Below are positions 44,561 through 57,844 of a stretch of 64,000 nucleotides of DNA, piece after piece. Below the pieces are notes generated by a model, which saw only the letters and a list, made by a program, of their open reading frames with translations, was not told the origin of the DNA and searched no databases. The translations under genes and the position numbers were made by a program. Where the stretch lies: the NCBI GenBank assembly GCA_963281255.1, contig OY725503.1:620001-684000 (forward strand). The letters run 5' to 3'. Origin of the DNA: Aphrocallistes beatrix (lineage: Eukaryota > Porifera > Hexactinellida > Sceptrulophora > Aphrocallistidae). Each line of letters begins with the position of its first letter. Within the stretch, counting starts at the first letter, position 1.

Positions 44561-47500
44561 ATGAACATACTATCCAACTCTTTGCACATTCCAGAGCCAG
44601 GGCAAGTAACCATCCTAGAGAAGGAATGTCGGCTGGTGTCACTTCCAATCCCTTCACACCTCCCTGAAGGAGATATCACGGAGATACTAGCGTTCATCAA
44701 CTCTCAAAAGTCTGCCGTTTCGACTCAGAGTAACATTCCAGATTTTATCATTATTCTCGCATCTCCACTGGATGTGACACAAGCCCAGACCAGTTCACTT
44801 TTCCAAGATGTCGCTACCAACACTAGCCTATCTCTGTCAGGTGAGAATTGTCCGAATTGTGTATCATTTACAGTCACTTGATATGCAATCATTTCACTAT
44901 ATTGCATAAAAAGAATTCTCAGAATTTTAATCTTAAAAATGGTACTTAAAAAGGGTACACTTGATAATTTATGCAGTCAGATATTTTAGCCTTTCATAAT
45001 ATTATTGTCTACCAAAGCTAATTGCTCAGATTGTGCAATTATTATCTGTATTAAGACACTCCTATCGAAAGATAAAGCACAAAGGAATTGTAAACTGGCA
45101 CTCTACCATTCCTTTGTGATAGTCTACAGGAATGAGTCAATCAGTGACGCACAGCCAGATTGCAACTTTCAAAAATTATAATAATTTAACAATAAACTTA
45201 TTCTGTATAGAGGCAGTTTGGGAACAGATAAAACAAGGGTGAATCAATGTTTCCCGCCGAGAGCGTTAAGCTCGCTATTTAGCACACTTAGCTTGTTGAA
45301 TAACGCATTTTATTGTTAAATAATGCAATTTACCCGAATAAACCGCACAAAAATTGCAACATTAACGCGCTTTCCATTAATCCTGGGAGGAACACTGGGG
45401 GGAATCCTGGGGAAGCGGAATTTTTGTATTTCAAATTATTTAAACCGATCCTTCTCGAAATATTTTAGTCTCATTATGGCCTTTAAGGTGTGGCTGAACC
45501 ATCTCCATTCGTCGAGACGGATGAAAGTCCTTGGAAGCGTGCCTGGATCGCTTTCCGATCAGGTCGAGACCTCCCCTCCCTCCTCACAACCCTCTCCTCC
45601 TCCCTCGAAGAGAGAACGAGCAGAAAGTCCTTCTACTCCGGCAGAGCCATACACGGCATCGCTACATTGATATCTCTCTGTGACTACGTCTACCACATGT
45701 TCTCACCGCAGCTCGGGTTTGGACTGTCCGTGTCCAGACAGCTGGAGCTGTTCTCTAGCTTGCCTCCCTACCCTCCAGGACAAACTGGTTCTATCCGCTG
45801 TATTGCATGGCATCCCTACCTGTCTCTACTGGCTATAGCTCTCAACGACCATGTCATACAGCTACAGGTGAATTAGCACTAATTAGCTGAGATTATAATT
45901 ATACTATGTTACTTCGTTAGAATATGTATTTGGCACGTTTAAACTTTTAGTCAAGATCATAATCGAATTAGTGCCTTGAAGCGTGTTATAACCTCACTTG
46001 TTTTTAACTTTCCTATATCCTAGAGTATTGCTAACTCACTTCCGGTTATGTCATTTTGGGCGGGAAAGCCATATGTATACCATGCAGTTTTTTGTCGGGA
46101 AGTCCCGATTTTTTTTATGGGATAATTTTCTTGAGTGTTCCGTTTTTACATGAAATTTCCCCATTATGTCCCGGGTTTTTAGTATAATACTTTTCTATTG
46201 CGTCCCGCCATGTCCCGCGAAATTTAACGCCGCGTTCCAGCTTTTACCGTGGCTCAAGTTGGCATGTATGGTATACTATAAATAGAAATGACCTCAGGGA
46301 TAATGCAGGATTAATTAATGTGTGTAGAATCTGCACTGCCCGGACCACCCACTGGGCACGCTACGACACCGCAGCCAGCAGAACATCACCTGTCTCCAGT
46401 TCTCCCGGGCGACCGGGTCCCAGCTGGCAGTTGGCTGCACTGGGGGGGTCCTGGTGTGGATGGTGGATCTGTCCGCTATGCTTAAAGGGACGACCACCTA
46501 CCCCACGAAGTGGTTCCCTTACGCGCCCGGCTGTCCTGTCCTCTCTCTAGCCTGGTCGCCTAACCAGACCATGCTAGCCTCTTGCAGCTCCGCGGGCAGA
46601 CACATCCTCCTCATCGACACCCCCACCGGACACTCTCAGCCTGTTTCTAGGTAAGACAAGGCCTAGACGCCAGGTGTGAAGTGGTCCGGTTGTGACTAAA
46701 AGTGGCCAGGTTTAAACCGGACCAACCGGACCGGTGGCTACGGCCCTGTAAGATTCTTACTCTTTAGACCATGGACACTCATTCTAGCTCCATCAATGCC
46801 ATAGCCAAGTGGAACCATGCATTTTCTAGATAACTTTATGTGCAAACGGGTTGAAATGACATTTAACATTTGTATTGTTATTTTTGTTAAAACATTGGCG
46901 TTTCTAAATAAGCAATGGTGGATTCTCGGTCCAGGCCATGCAAGCTTTAGATAATTGTGTAATCTTTATCGTTATTTATTGTGGATCTAGACTCTAGAGT
47001 TTAATAACAGATCAATAAATGCAGCCAAAAATTACTCCTTAACTAGCAAATCTCAATAATCTTCTACGTGATAAGATCTTATAATATTTAGGATGGCAAC
47101 CCGAGGAATTTGCCTGTTGGAATGGTCTCCAGACGGCTCTAAGCTTCTGTCCGCTAGCTGCACGCCTGAGTTCAGAGTTTGGAGTGCGGAGAGTTGGACT
47201 TGTGAGAGATGGGATGGAATGTCTGACCGCATACAGACAGCACAATGGAGTCCAGACGGAAGTCTGCTACTGTTCGCCATCAGAAATGAACCGTACCTGT
47301 ATTCCCTGGGATTCACAGGGTGTGACTCGATGGATGTGAGCTTGAGGGAGGGTGTTGGAGGATCAAAGAGTGCCATCAAGTGTGTCGACTTGACTCCTCT
47401 TCTATGCACCACTGCAGGAGATACTCAGCTCGAGATTGGAGGGTAGGTGGCCAATCAATTCAGTTTATTCTTTTATTCAATAACCCCTTCTTTCAATTGG

Positions 47501-48529
47501 ATATTCGGTCGACTATATATTTAATACAACCACTTTGTTTTCTCTAATTCTGATTTCGTATTTCTAATACATTATAGGTAGCACATTACCACAGTTAACT
47601 CAAAGCTACCAATTTTGAATACCGATGTTTGTTTTTTACTTTCATACATGCCAACCGTTCCGTTTTGGCGGACGTCCCGCCTTTTCCACTATTCGTATAA
47701 GATTCTCGAGTGTCCCGATTTTAAATGAAATTTCCTATTTTGTCCCGCTTTTTATGAGTCAATGTCTAAAATACTTTTATATTGCGTCCCGCTATGTCCC
47801 ACGAAATTAAACTCCTTAGTCCATCTTTTATCATGGCTCAAGTTGGCATGTATGTACTTTGTAAATACAGTCGACTCCGCTTAATAAGGTCACATCGGTC
47901 AGAGGACATTTTGACCCGATTAAGCGGAGAATCCTATTAACCGAAAATATTTTGTATTAGCTTCTATGTGTGAGAGCTATTTCGGTCCTACCAAAAGTGG
48001 CCCGATTAAGCGGAGTCGACTGTAGTATAGAACTTTATTTTATTGCGACGAAATTTCCACCATTCGCCTCAATTTTACCGGCGTTAATTCAGTGAATGTG
48101 TATAGGTGCATCCAACAGATCGCGTGGGATGCGAAGGGTGAGCGTCTAGCTCTCCTCTTCTCTCCTGAGTCCACCCCAGCCACACAGGAGCTCATTCTCA
48201 TCTTGAGAACCAAGGCCGGTCCCGTGCTAAGCATTACACCGGTCGGGTTTATCCGCGGGCATCCTTCTGCTATTCCGGTTATGCTATCATTCAGACCGCT
48301 ATCTGATACCGGAGCAACCCTACTGGTACTTTGGAATTCGGGATATGTTAGTCTTATTCCGTTCGACTACAGCTCGAGAATAAATTTTGAGACACCTGGT
48401 GACAAGCGGCATGCTACCAGTACACCACTCTTCCACACCTCAATGTTCTCCTCTCTCACCCGACACAACACATCCCATCCCATCCTTTTCAGTCCAATGC
48501 CTGCCAACCCTTCTCCTATCTTCTCTTGA
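44561..48529 (+). CDS. AAAS: aladin (AAAS), nuclear pore WD40 protein, five exons
   Basis: Exons are 44561-44840, 45488-45867, 46328-46650, 47092-47442 and 48106-48529, phases agreeing throughout, 585 residues (human 546). The N-terminus has GQVTILEKECRLV, as in vertebrate aladin (GQVTLYEHNNELV, recalled). WD40 blades follow: RCIAWHPYLSLLAIALNDH, QNITCLQFSRATGSQLAVGC, LLEWSPDGSKLLSASCTPEF, then the diagnostic AESWTCERW with AQWSPDGSLLLFA, and QIAWDAKGERLALLF. Aladin sits at the cytoplasmic side of the nuclear pore, anchored through NDC1, and is mutated in human triple-A syndrome. The start is slightly uncertain because an acceptor-like TTCCAG at 44588-44593 lies just inside exon 1, so an extra upstream exon is possible. 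Introns 2, 3 and 4 carry MITEs. Confidence 0.9.
46025..46310. mobile_element. nested repeats in aladin intron 2
   Basis: The outer element is the GGGCGGGAAAGCC...ATAGAAATGACC repeat also seen at 5745-5870 and 19122-19217. It is interrupted at about 46085-46270 by a GTCCCG-rich member of the CATGCCAAC family (TTGAGTGTTCCG ... GGCTCAAGTTGGCATGTATG). Confidence 0.55.
47643..48022. mobile_element. CATGCCAACCG-family element and CAGTCGACTCC MITE, aladin intron 4
   Basis: At 47643-47855 lies a fuller copy of the CATACATGCCAACCG...AAGTTGGCATGTATG family. Right after it, at 47868-48022, is a MITE with CAGTCGACTCCGCTTAATAA and AAGCGGAGTCGACTG ends and TA flanks. The latter has the internal segments in inverted order relative to other copies. 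Confidence 0.65.
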
Positions 48530-48709
48530 TTAGCTTAATTGTTTTAATTCAGAATCCATTCAATCTTTGAGAATTAGTGTACTCGATTATCACTTTCTTT
48601 TATTAATATTAAATTGCGACCACTGATGGTTAATTAGATTAATCGGATTCTGGGTTGGAGATAAAGGCGTAGAAAATAAGATCAATCACGTTATGATTCT
48701 GTTCGTGAC

Positions 48710-49006
48710 CAGTGGCGGCTCCAGAGATTTTAATTTAGGGGGACCAGCTTAAATTCGACTGTCCTAGAATTAGAAGACCAGCCTTAATGCAGGGGCGTAG
48801 GCGGGATTTTGGATTGAGGGGTCTGGGGGGCAAGCCTCCAAGAAAATGTTCAAATCTTGGACGCTGAAAATCGATCTACCTAGCTATTCTAATCTATGAG
48901 CAATAATTTTGATCTAATTCATCTATATTCAATCATTTTGAAGTATAGAAATAGAGATAAAAAGTAGAAAGCAACTTTAACTTTATTGGGGGTGGAGCCG
49001 CTACTG
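48710..49006. mobile_element. hAT-like MITE CAGTGGCGGCTCCAG
   Basis: The ends are CAGTGGCGGCTCCAG and GGAGCCGCTACTG. Flanks are TTCGTGAC (48702-48709) and CTCGTAAC (49007-49014), an 8-base duplication with two changes. Inside is a second GC-rich fragment, CAGGGGCGTAGGCGGG. Related to 43849-44430. Confidence 0.7.
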
Positions 49007-49309
49007 CTCGTAACTTCTAATACACGATGCACACGGCAATAATTAAACAGGAATTAACATACACTGGAGATCCAGGTATATATATATGTATATTCATATG
49101 TAATTAGGTGACAAAACATTAACCATTAGCTAGGACGTTACGCGGCGATCCTGCATGCAATAAGACTAGGAGCTGCACTAAAAAGTGTGAGTATCTTAGA
49201 TTCTGGAAGGAGAAGCGTATATCGCTCGCGGAAATTTTTTTCTCATTATTTTTTATTTTTTATTTACATGTATCGTGGTGGTGAAGCGCAAGTATTCAAA
49301 AAAAAGACT

Positions 49310-49488
49310 TTTTTTATTTCAATCTCAAAATCTCCACCCGCTTTCTTCTCAGATGGTTCTCCTAACATTGGCTCACACTAAGAACACACAGCTCCTCAAC
49401 AGACTATATACCACTTTATATCATGAGCTACCACCTATGGGTGGTTATGATCAAGTGGTTAATTCTCTCAATTATTACATTGCATTTT
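49310..49488 (+). repeat. dispersed 178-bp repeat with open frame, copy 1
   Basis: Nearly identical to 58607-58785 in the same orientation. Both copies keep an open frame with LLTLAHTKNTQLLNRLYTTL and ELPPMGGYDQVVNSLNYYI, preceded by an acceptor-like TTTCTTCTCAG. I do not recognise the protein. It could be a captured exon or part of a transposon. The surrounding 49007-50090 has no other readable feature beyond AT-rich sequence and a LINE/SINE-like tail at about 49138-49184. Confidence 0.6.
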
Positions 49489-50224
49489 GTTCGATTGCAT
49501 TTGCTCTATTAAAAGTTACTAATGTATCCATTCTAGCATTTTTTTCAAAAACAATTAGTTTATATCTTTTATTGTTATATAATTATATATAGGCCGTAGA
49601 ACGGTGGGTCATTGTGTCACAGCTATCAAAAGCTGTCATAGTAGATATTTTGTATATTACCCATGAAGGAAGTTCTATTTTACGAATCAGGATGGATATA
49701 GTCAAATTGAAAACATTGTAGCAATACTGAATCGGACTCAATTTAAAAGTCACTTGTCCAATAAGTAATTGCAAAGACTTTTCAGATAGAATATGGTAAT
49801 CTGAGCTGCAGCAATCATCCCAAAGAATAAGAGAAACATTGCTTCTAATTATTAATGGTATACGAATACATTTGGTATGTATCAGGAGATGAAAGATTGA
49901 ACCTGGAAAGAATTTTCACTTATAAATTATGACGTCATTGTAATATTTCTCATAATAGGAAATTTCAGTTTTAGTTTGCTGACGATACTATACTATAGTG
50001 GTCAACTTCTGAAATGAGTGGCTATAATATTATTATTTCAACCTTAACTCTGCCATTATATGTGGTCATAGAAAAATGAAAAATAATTGTATAACAAGCG
50101 CGCTTAGCTTGCTTTCTGGATCTACTAAGGATTGATTAATTGTCATTTGTCTACGGTTAAGTTTATTATATTAAATAGGTCAATAAAGTCAAAGCAAGTT
50201 GTCATATTAAAACTAATATTAATC

Positions 50225-50372
50225 ATAATTTGAGCATATCTTGAGCATAATTTGAGCATAGTTTGAGCATATTTTGAGCATATTTTGAGCATAATTTGAG
50301 CATAGTTTGAGCATAATTTGAGCATAGTTCGAGCATATTTTGAGCATACCTTGAGCATAGTTTGAGCATTCG
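50225..50372. repeat. 11-bp tandem repeat (TTGAGCATAAT)n
   Basis: About 13 units of TTGAGCATA plus two variable bases. It is preceded at 50096-50114 by a truncated GC-rich hairpin repeat (AAGCGCGCTTAGCTTGC). Confidence 0.9.
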
Positions 50373-50791
50373 AACTCGTACATTATTTCAGAGAGCTCTA
50401 ACTCTACTTCCTGTTTGAACAGACGTCTGGCCTCATCTAAAACTATCCAGATTATATACTAACGAGTTTCATGGATCACTCAAGCTTCAGTTTGACTCGA
50501 TAAGGAATCGATCTGATTTAGATTTATAGCTGAATTATATTCACAGCTGCTAACTACTACTTATTTTTAATCAACACACACTAGACTCACTTCATATTAG
50601 CTATAGTGCGTATCTTTACCATTTTAGACTTTGAATAACGTATTTGTAAGACAGATTCCATTTGAGAGAGAGAAAGCAGATTACAATTTTGAAAGAAAAC
50701 ACCTTTGAGTATTAATTTACGGATAAGATACTATATATAATAATGACAAGAACGAAGGACGTACATTCTCTTACGTTCATCTGAAAACAAG

Positions 50792-51030
50792 TACACTCGA
50801 ACCTCTCTTATCCGGGCAGTGCCGGCCCGGAGGGTGCCCGGATAACAGAATTTGCCCGGATATCGGAGGTCCGGATAAGAGAGGTTCCCGTAACTCAGAA
50901 ATCAACTTGAATAGCAGTTTATAGTGTTACAACTGTCAATTTGTATAATGGGTGAGCTTAAACAATATCTAATGCCAGGAACTTAGAGGTTATCAAAATT
51001 TGAGTTCCGGATAAGAGAGATGATTGTAAA
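50792..51030. mobile_element. MITE, CACTCGAACCTCTCTTATCC family
   Basis: It begins CACTCGAACCTCTCTTATCC, contains GCCCGGATATCGGAGGTCCG, and ends near TTCCGGATAAGAGAGATGATTG. A fragment with the same end (GGATATCGGAGGTCCGGATA then AGAGGGGTTCGAGTG) lies at about 58483-58519. It is a pogo-like family. Confidence 0.6.
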
Positions 51031-51121
51031 ATAGATATTCTATAAAGGAAAAGAAACTATTCCATTGCGATTGATTAATACATTTTAAGCAGTATTTACC
51101 CCTGAATATATTAGATGTCTC

Positions 51122-51545
51122 TAGCCTATTTTTGTAATTTGTTTACTTTATGCATCCATTGTAAACAAAAGTAAACAAATAATTTATCATATCGTTCTGA
51201 AAATATGATATTCGAAATCTACACCCCTAAAAACCCCATTTCAACCGTTGGAAGCTAGTCTTTAGCCTATTTTTGTAATTTGTTTACTTTATGCATCCAT
51301 TGTAAACAAAAGTAAACAAATAATTTATCATATCGTTCTGAAAATATGATATTCGAAATCTACACCCCTAAAAACCCCATTTCAACCGTTGGAAGCTAGT
51401 CTTTAGCCTATTTTTGTAATTTGTTTACTTTATGCATCCATTGTAAACAAAAGTAAACAAATAATTTATCATATCGTTCTGAAAATATGATATTCGAAAT
51501 CTACATCCCTAAAAATTCCATGTCAATCATTGGAAGCTTGTATCT
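51122..51545. repeat. 141-bp tandem repeat, three copies
   Basis: Units begin TAGCCTATTTTTGTAATTTG at 51122, 51263 and 51404, with almost no differences between the first two. They contain ACTTTATGCATCCATTGTAA and GTTGGAAGCTAGTCTTTAG. Single, diverged units of the family occur near 11.33, 33.6, 42.1 and 58.2 kb, at three of these with or near a GC-rich hairpin end. Confidence 0.88.
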
Positions 51546-51702
51546 AGAATAATTTTCTAAATTCATCAAATCGTGTGAAAATGTGTATATAAAGGTGTAA
51601 AATATACACATAACATTTTTTATTGTTATACACTATAATATAATTGAGATAACTATATAAGTTATTGCTAACAATGAAAACCTACAATAGTTTCACACAA
51701 AA

Positions 51703-54700
51703 GCATGCTGCGATTTAATTCTCAGCATGCTGCGATTTAATTCTCAGCATGCTGGGATTTAATTCTCAGCATGCTGGGATTTAATTCTCAGCATGCTGGG
51801 ATTTCTCAGCAAGCTGCGATTTAATTCTCAGCATGCTGGGATTTAATTCTCAGCATGCTGGGATTTAATTCTCAGCATGCTGAGATTTAATTCTCAGCAT
51901 GCTGGAATTTCTCAGCATGCTGAGATTTAATTCTCAGCATGCTGGGATTTAATTCTCAGCATGCTGCGATTTAATTCTCAGCATGCTGGGATTTAATTCT
52001 CAGCATGCTGAGATTTAATTCTCAGCATGCTGGGATTTCTCAGCATGCTGGGATTTCTCAGCATGCTGGGATTTCTCAGCATGCTGAGATTTAATTCTCA
52101 GCATGCTGGGATTTAATTCTCAGCATGCTGGGATTTAATTCTCAGCATGCTGAGATTTAATTCTCAGCATGCTGGGATTTCTCAGCATGCTGAGATTTAA
52201 TTCTCAGCATGCTGGGATTTCTCAGCATGCTGGGATTTAATTCTCAGCATGCTGGGATTTCTCAGCATGCTGCGATTTAATTCTCAGCATGCTGGGATTT
52301 AATTCTCAGCATGCTGGGATTTCTCAGCATGCTGGGATTTAATTCTCAGCATGCTAGGATTTCTCAGCATGCTGGGATTTAATTCTCAGCATGCTGGGAT
52401 TTAATTCTCAGCATGCTGAGATTTAATTCTCAGCATGCTGGGATTTAATTCTCAGCATGCTAGGATTTCTCAGCATGCTGGGATTTAATTCTCAGCATGC
52501 TGGGATTTCTCAGCATGCTGAGATTTAATTCTCAGCATGCTGGGATTTCTCAGCATGCTGGGATTTAATTCTCAGCATGCTGGGATTTCTCAGCATGCTG
52601 CGATTTAATTCTCAGCATGCTGGGATTTAATTCTCAGCATGCTGGGATTTCTCAGCATGCTGGGATTTAATTCTCAGCATGCTAGGATTTCTCAGCATGC
52701 TGGGATTTAATTCTCAGCATGCTGGGATTTAATTCTCAGCATGCTGAGATTTAATTCTCAGCATGCTGGGATTTAATTCTCAGCATGCTGGGATTTAATT
52801 CTCAGCATGCTGGGATTTCTCAGCATGCTGAGATTTAATTCTCAGCATGCTGGGATTTCTCAGCATGCTGGGATTTAATTCTCAGCATGCTGGGATTTCT
52901 CAGCATGCTGAGATTTAATTCTCAGCATGCTGGGATTTCTCAGCATGCTGAGATTTAATTCTCAGCATGCTGAGATTTAATTCTCAGCATGCTGGGATTT
53001 CTCAGCATGCTGAGAATTAATTCTCAGCATGCTGGGATTTAATTCTCAGCATGCTGGGATTTCTCAGCATGCTGAGATTTAATTCTCAGCATGCTGGGAT
53101 TTAATTCTCAGCATGCTGAGATTTAATTCTCAGCATGCTGGGATTTAATTCTCAGCATGCTGGGATTTAATTCTCAGCATGCTAGGATTTCTCAGCATGC
53201 TGGGATTTATTTCTCAGCATGCTGGGATTTAATTCTCAGCATGGGATTTCTCAGCATGCTGAGATTTAATTCTCAGCATGCTGGGATTTAATTCTCAGCA
53301 TGCTGGGATTTAATTCTCAGCATGCTAGGATTTCTCAGCATGCTGGGATTTCTCAGCATGCTGAGATTTAATTCTCAGCATGCTGGGATTTCTCAGCATG
53401 CTGAGATTTAATTCTCAGCATGCTGAGATTTAATTCTCAGCATGCTGGGATTTAATTCTCAGCATGCTGGGATTTCTCAGCATGCTGAGATTTAATTCTC
53501 AGCATGCTGGGATTTCTCAGCATGCTGGGATTTAATTCTCAGCATGCTGGGATTTCTCAGCATGCTGAGATTTAATTCTCAGCATGCTGGGATTTAATTC
53601 TCAGCATGCTGGGATTTCTCAGCATGCTGGGATTTAATTCTCAGCATGCTGGGATTTCTCAGCATGCTGGGATTTCTCAGCATGCTGAGATTTAATTCTC
53701 AGCATGCTGGGATTTCTCAGCATGCTGAGATTTAATTCTCAGCATGCTGGGATTTCTCAGCATGCTGGGATTTAATTCTCAGCATGCTGGGATTTCTCAG
53801 CATGCTGAGATTTAATTCTCAGCATGCTGGGATTTCTCAGCATGCTGAGATTTAATTCTCAGCATGCTGGGATTTCTCAGCATGCTGAGATTTAATTCTC
53901 AGCATGCTGGGATTTCTCAGCATGCTGAGATTTAATTCTCAGCATGCTGGGATTTAATTCTCAGCATGCTGGGATTTCTCAGCATGCTGAGATTTAATTC
54001 TCAGCATGCTGGGATTTCTCAGCATGCTGAGATTTAATTCTCAGCATGCTGAGATTTAATTCTCAGCATGGGATTTCTCAGCATGCTGAGATTTAATTCT
54101 CAGCATGCTGGGATTTCTCAGCATGCTGAGATTTAATTCTCAGCATGCTGGGATTTCTCAGCATGCTGAGATTTAATTCTCAGCATGCTGGGATTTCTCA
54201 GCATGCTGAGATTTAATTCTCAGCATGCTGGGATTTCTCAGCATGCTGGGATTTAATTCTCAGCATGCTGGGATTTCTCAGCATGCTGAGATTTAATTCT
54301 CAGCATGCTGGGATTTCTCAGCATGCTGGGATTTAATTCTCAGCATGCTGGGATTTCTCAGCATGCTGAGATTTAATTCTCAGCATGCTGGGATTTCTCA
54401 GCATGCTGGGATTTCTCAGCATGCTGGGATTTCTCAGCATGCTGAGATTTAATTCTCAGCATGCTGGGATTTAATTCTCAGCATGCTGGGATTTAATTCT
54501 CAGCATGCTGAGATTTAATTCTCAGCATGCTGGGATTTCTCAGCATGCTGGGATTTAATTCTCAGCATGCTGGGATTTCTCAGCATGCTGAGATTTAATT
54601 CTCAGCATGCTGGGATTTCTCAGCATGCTGAGATTTAATTCTCAGCATGCTGGGATTTAATTCTCAGCATGCTGGGATTTCTCAGCATGCTGAGATTTAA

Positions 54701-55780
54701 TTCTCAGCATGCTGGGATTTCTCAGCATGCTGGGATTTCTCAGCATGCTGAGATTTAATTCTCAGCATGCTGGGATTTAATTCTCAGCATGCTGGGATTT
54801 AATTCTCAGCATGCTGAGATTTAATTCTCAGCATGCTGGGATTTCTCAGCATGCTGGGATTTAATTCTCAGCATGCTGGGATTTCTCAGCATGCTGAGAT
54901 TTAATTCTCAGCATGCTGGGATTTCTCAGCATGCTGAGATTTAATTCTCAGCATGCTGGGATTTCTCAGCATGCTGAGATTTAATTCTCAGCATGCTGGG
55001 ATTTCTCAGCATGCTGGGATTTAATTCTCAGCATGCTGGGATTTCTCAGCATGCTGGGATTTCTCAGCATGCTGAGATTTAATTCTCAGCATGCTGGGAT
55101 TTCTCAGCATGCTGAGATTTAATTCTCAGCATGCTGGGATTTCTCAGCATGCTGAGATTTAATTCTCAGCATGCTGGGATTTCTCAGCATGCTGAGATTT
55201 AATTCTCAGCATGCTGGGATTTCTCAGCATGCTGAGATTTAATTCTCAGCATGCTGGGATTTAATTCTCAGCATGCTGGGATTTCTCAGCATGCTGAGAT
55301 TTAATTCTCAGCATGCTGGGATTTCTCAGCATGCTGAGATTTAATTCTCAGCATGCTGGGATTTCTCAGCATGCTGAGATTTAATTCTCAGCATGCTGGG
55401 ATTTCTCAGCATGCTGAGATTTAATTCTCAGCATGGGATTTCTCAGCATGCTGAGATTTAATTCTCAGCATGCTGGGATTTCTCAGCATGCTGAGATTTA
55501 ATTCTCAGCATGCTGGGATTTCTCAGCATGCTGAGATTTAATTCTCAGCATGCTGGGATTTCTCAGCATGCTGAGATTTAATTCTCAGCATGCTGGGATT
55601 TCTCAGCATGCTGGGATTTAATTCTCAGCATGCTGGGATTTCTCAGCATGCTCAGATTTAATTCTCAGCATGCTGGGATTTCTCAGCATGCTGGGATTTA
55701 ATTCTCAGCATGCTGGGATTTCTCAGCATGCTGAGATTTAATTCTCAGCATGCTGGGATTTAATTCTCAGCATGCTGGGA
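51703..55780. repeat. 4-kb satellite array, 18- and 22-bp monomers with AGCATGCT palindrome
   Basis: About 200 units. The long monomer (22 bases: GGGATTTAATTCTCAGCATGCT) and short monomer (18 bases: GGGATTTCTCAGCATGCT) differ by AATT. Variable bases before ATTT (GG, AG, CG) mark subtypes. Where AG occurs, CTCAGCATGCTGAG forms a 14-base perfect palindrome. Towards the right end (from about 53.6 kb) long AG-type and short GG-type units alternate regularly as a 40-base higher-order unit. The left end is dominated by 22-base units. No coding potential is seen. Confidence 0.97.
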
Positions 55781-57844
55781 ATATGGCTTTTATCTAGCGT
55801 CATCATGATGGCATTGTTAATTAATTGTAATGTACGTATTATAACAATTTAACTTTTTGGAATTGAAAGATTGAAAGATCTAGTAAAATAGAGGTTGAAA
55901 TAATAATGTTAAATACCTATTTAATACAAGTTTAGTGAACCCTCGACATCATTAATTATTTTCTAAGAATTGTCGTTTTTAGAAAAATTGATTGAATTTC
56001 AGGTAATTCCTAGAATTTGACAATACAACTTTAGTGAATAAGGCCCCAGGTCCCTCTCCCATACTTTTTGGTTAATCTGATGCCCTGATCAAGCTACCGA
56101 TTTCCTGGCAGGGCAAGAATATTAGGTATCTCCCTAGTTTAACATAGTTTAACATAAATTTAATTATTTAAACAAGTAGACCCTCACTACTTGAATTGTC
56201 CAGTAGACCGTTCAAACGTTGCATAATTATGATAATATTATCGCTAAAATGGCCCCAAACATACCTTCAGTCACACCATGTCACAAAATAGATACCCCTC
56301 CTTCAACACTACATAATGCTAAAACCATTTCATTGAATATATCCGATATGATTTATACATTTTACAAGTAGCAGGGAATATTCAACATTTTCCCTCCGAT
56401 ACTTCGTTACGTTGCGCAACCACTAAGCGCCCTTACCCACTAACAATTTTGAATTATTAAGCAGCGGAACAAGAGGAACTAGAATAGTCCGCTTTATATT
56501 TATTAATAGTACACAAGATAATAATGAATTAATTCTCAATTTCGTAATATAACACGAACCTTGCTTGTAAATTATTTGCCTTGATCATGCTGAATAATTG
56601 CTGGAACGCCGTAGATCAGATAAATTTCAGAGAGTGCGTTGATAACTGATGTCGTTGTTTTGGATTGTAACGAACTTGGTTAGGTAGCATACAACCACTA
56701 ACACATGTCTGTATCCTTCTGGATTAGCTGGCAAATCAGTTATCAAGTCCATACCGATATGGTGCCAAGGAGACTTTGGTGGCGCTATTGGTTGCAATTT
56801 TCGCTGAGGTTGTGGCAAAAGAGGAGCCTTCATTTAGCACTTGTTACAACTTGTACACTATAAGCAAAAAATTAATCCTCACGGATCAGTTTTCGGTTAT
56901 CAGAACTAACTTCTGAAGTTTTAAAACGATTTGCAAATTTTACTGCAGATTCCAATCTCATAGTTATGCAAAATTCTGATAAAAACAGGAAAGTTGAAGG
57001 GAGAATTTTTTATTCCCAAATTGGGACCAAATTTTGTAAACCTTCCCTTATTTAGATAACTTCACATGTTTAACGTATTTATATTTGTTAAATCTTTTTT
57101 AGGTTTATTTGTTATATAATTGACTGAGATCTACAATAGTACAGTATACTTACATATTTACGGATATCTTCATGCTGACTTCCATCTATACTTGGACTGT
57201 ATCATTTCAGCTGTTTGATTCCTGCCGCAATGTTCCGTGTCATGGTATAAACGAAGGATGTCTGGTAACTCGTTTTTATTTGGGTAACGAAGTAGGAGGC
57301 TATCCTGGCCTTTTAGTGAATATAACTAAAAAATTGTTTATTAAAAAAGTAAATTAATTGTTAATGATGATGATGATGATGATGATAATATAATTCACTA
57401 ACCTTATAAAGAAGATTGTATCCGCCTAATTGAAATGATGAGGCAAACGTTTTAAAATTAGCTCTTGCAAATTTTGTAGCTGACAGGAGACGAGATGGTA
57501 GGGTCTTTGTTGTTAAATAATTAACAAGTTGTCTATATTCTGAATCGTCCATATTATCAAGATAGATTATTATTAACAAATACAATAACTTGGGGTAAAT
57601 ATTTGACATTAAATACTAGGAGTGTAGTGTTAAAAGATAATCAAATCTCGACTAGGGATGGAAGTTTTTTATTACTGCTAAGATTAGGGTAGTAAAAATC
57701 TCACGGTAGTAGAAATCTCATGCAACAGGACTACACTATCACAATAGTAATCATTGTGCGACACTACAATAAATCGTCATTGTTTTTAGTACTTCAAAGC
57801 CACAACTTATGTTTGATATCTTAAATGTATTATAATGTATGGCA
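55781..57844. other. AT-rich region right of the satellite
   Basis: Apart from the integrase scrap at 56585-56833, nothing is recognisable. A (GATGAT)n run at 57364-57386 gives a spurious poly-His frame. A small frame at 57172-57357 with several Cys has no known match. Confidence 0.45.
56585..56833 (-). pseudogene. retrotransposon integrase remnant (Ty3-like)
   Basis: On the minus strand, PPKSPWHHIGMDLITDLP then GYRHVLVVVCYLTKFV is the start of an rve integrase core with its first catalytic Asp (GMDLI). After a frame change, SVINALSEIYLIYGVPAIIQ then HDQG supplies the second Asp region. The third part is absent. It is broken and short, a fossil. Confidence 0.75.

Noticed and set aside
51703..55780. 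CRISPR-like array
   Set aside because: Units follow each other directly with no unique spacers, and the genome is clearly that of an animal. It is a satellite.
57361..57609. Poly-His protein
   Set aside because: Generated by a GATGAT microsatellite; the remaining frame has no gene-like context.
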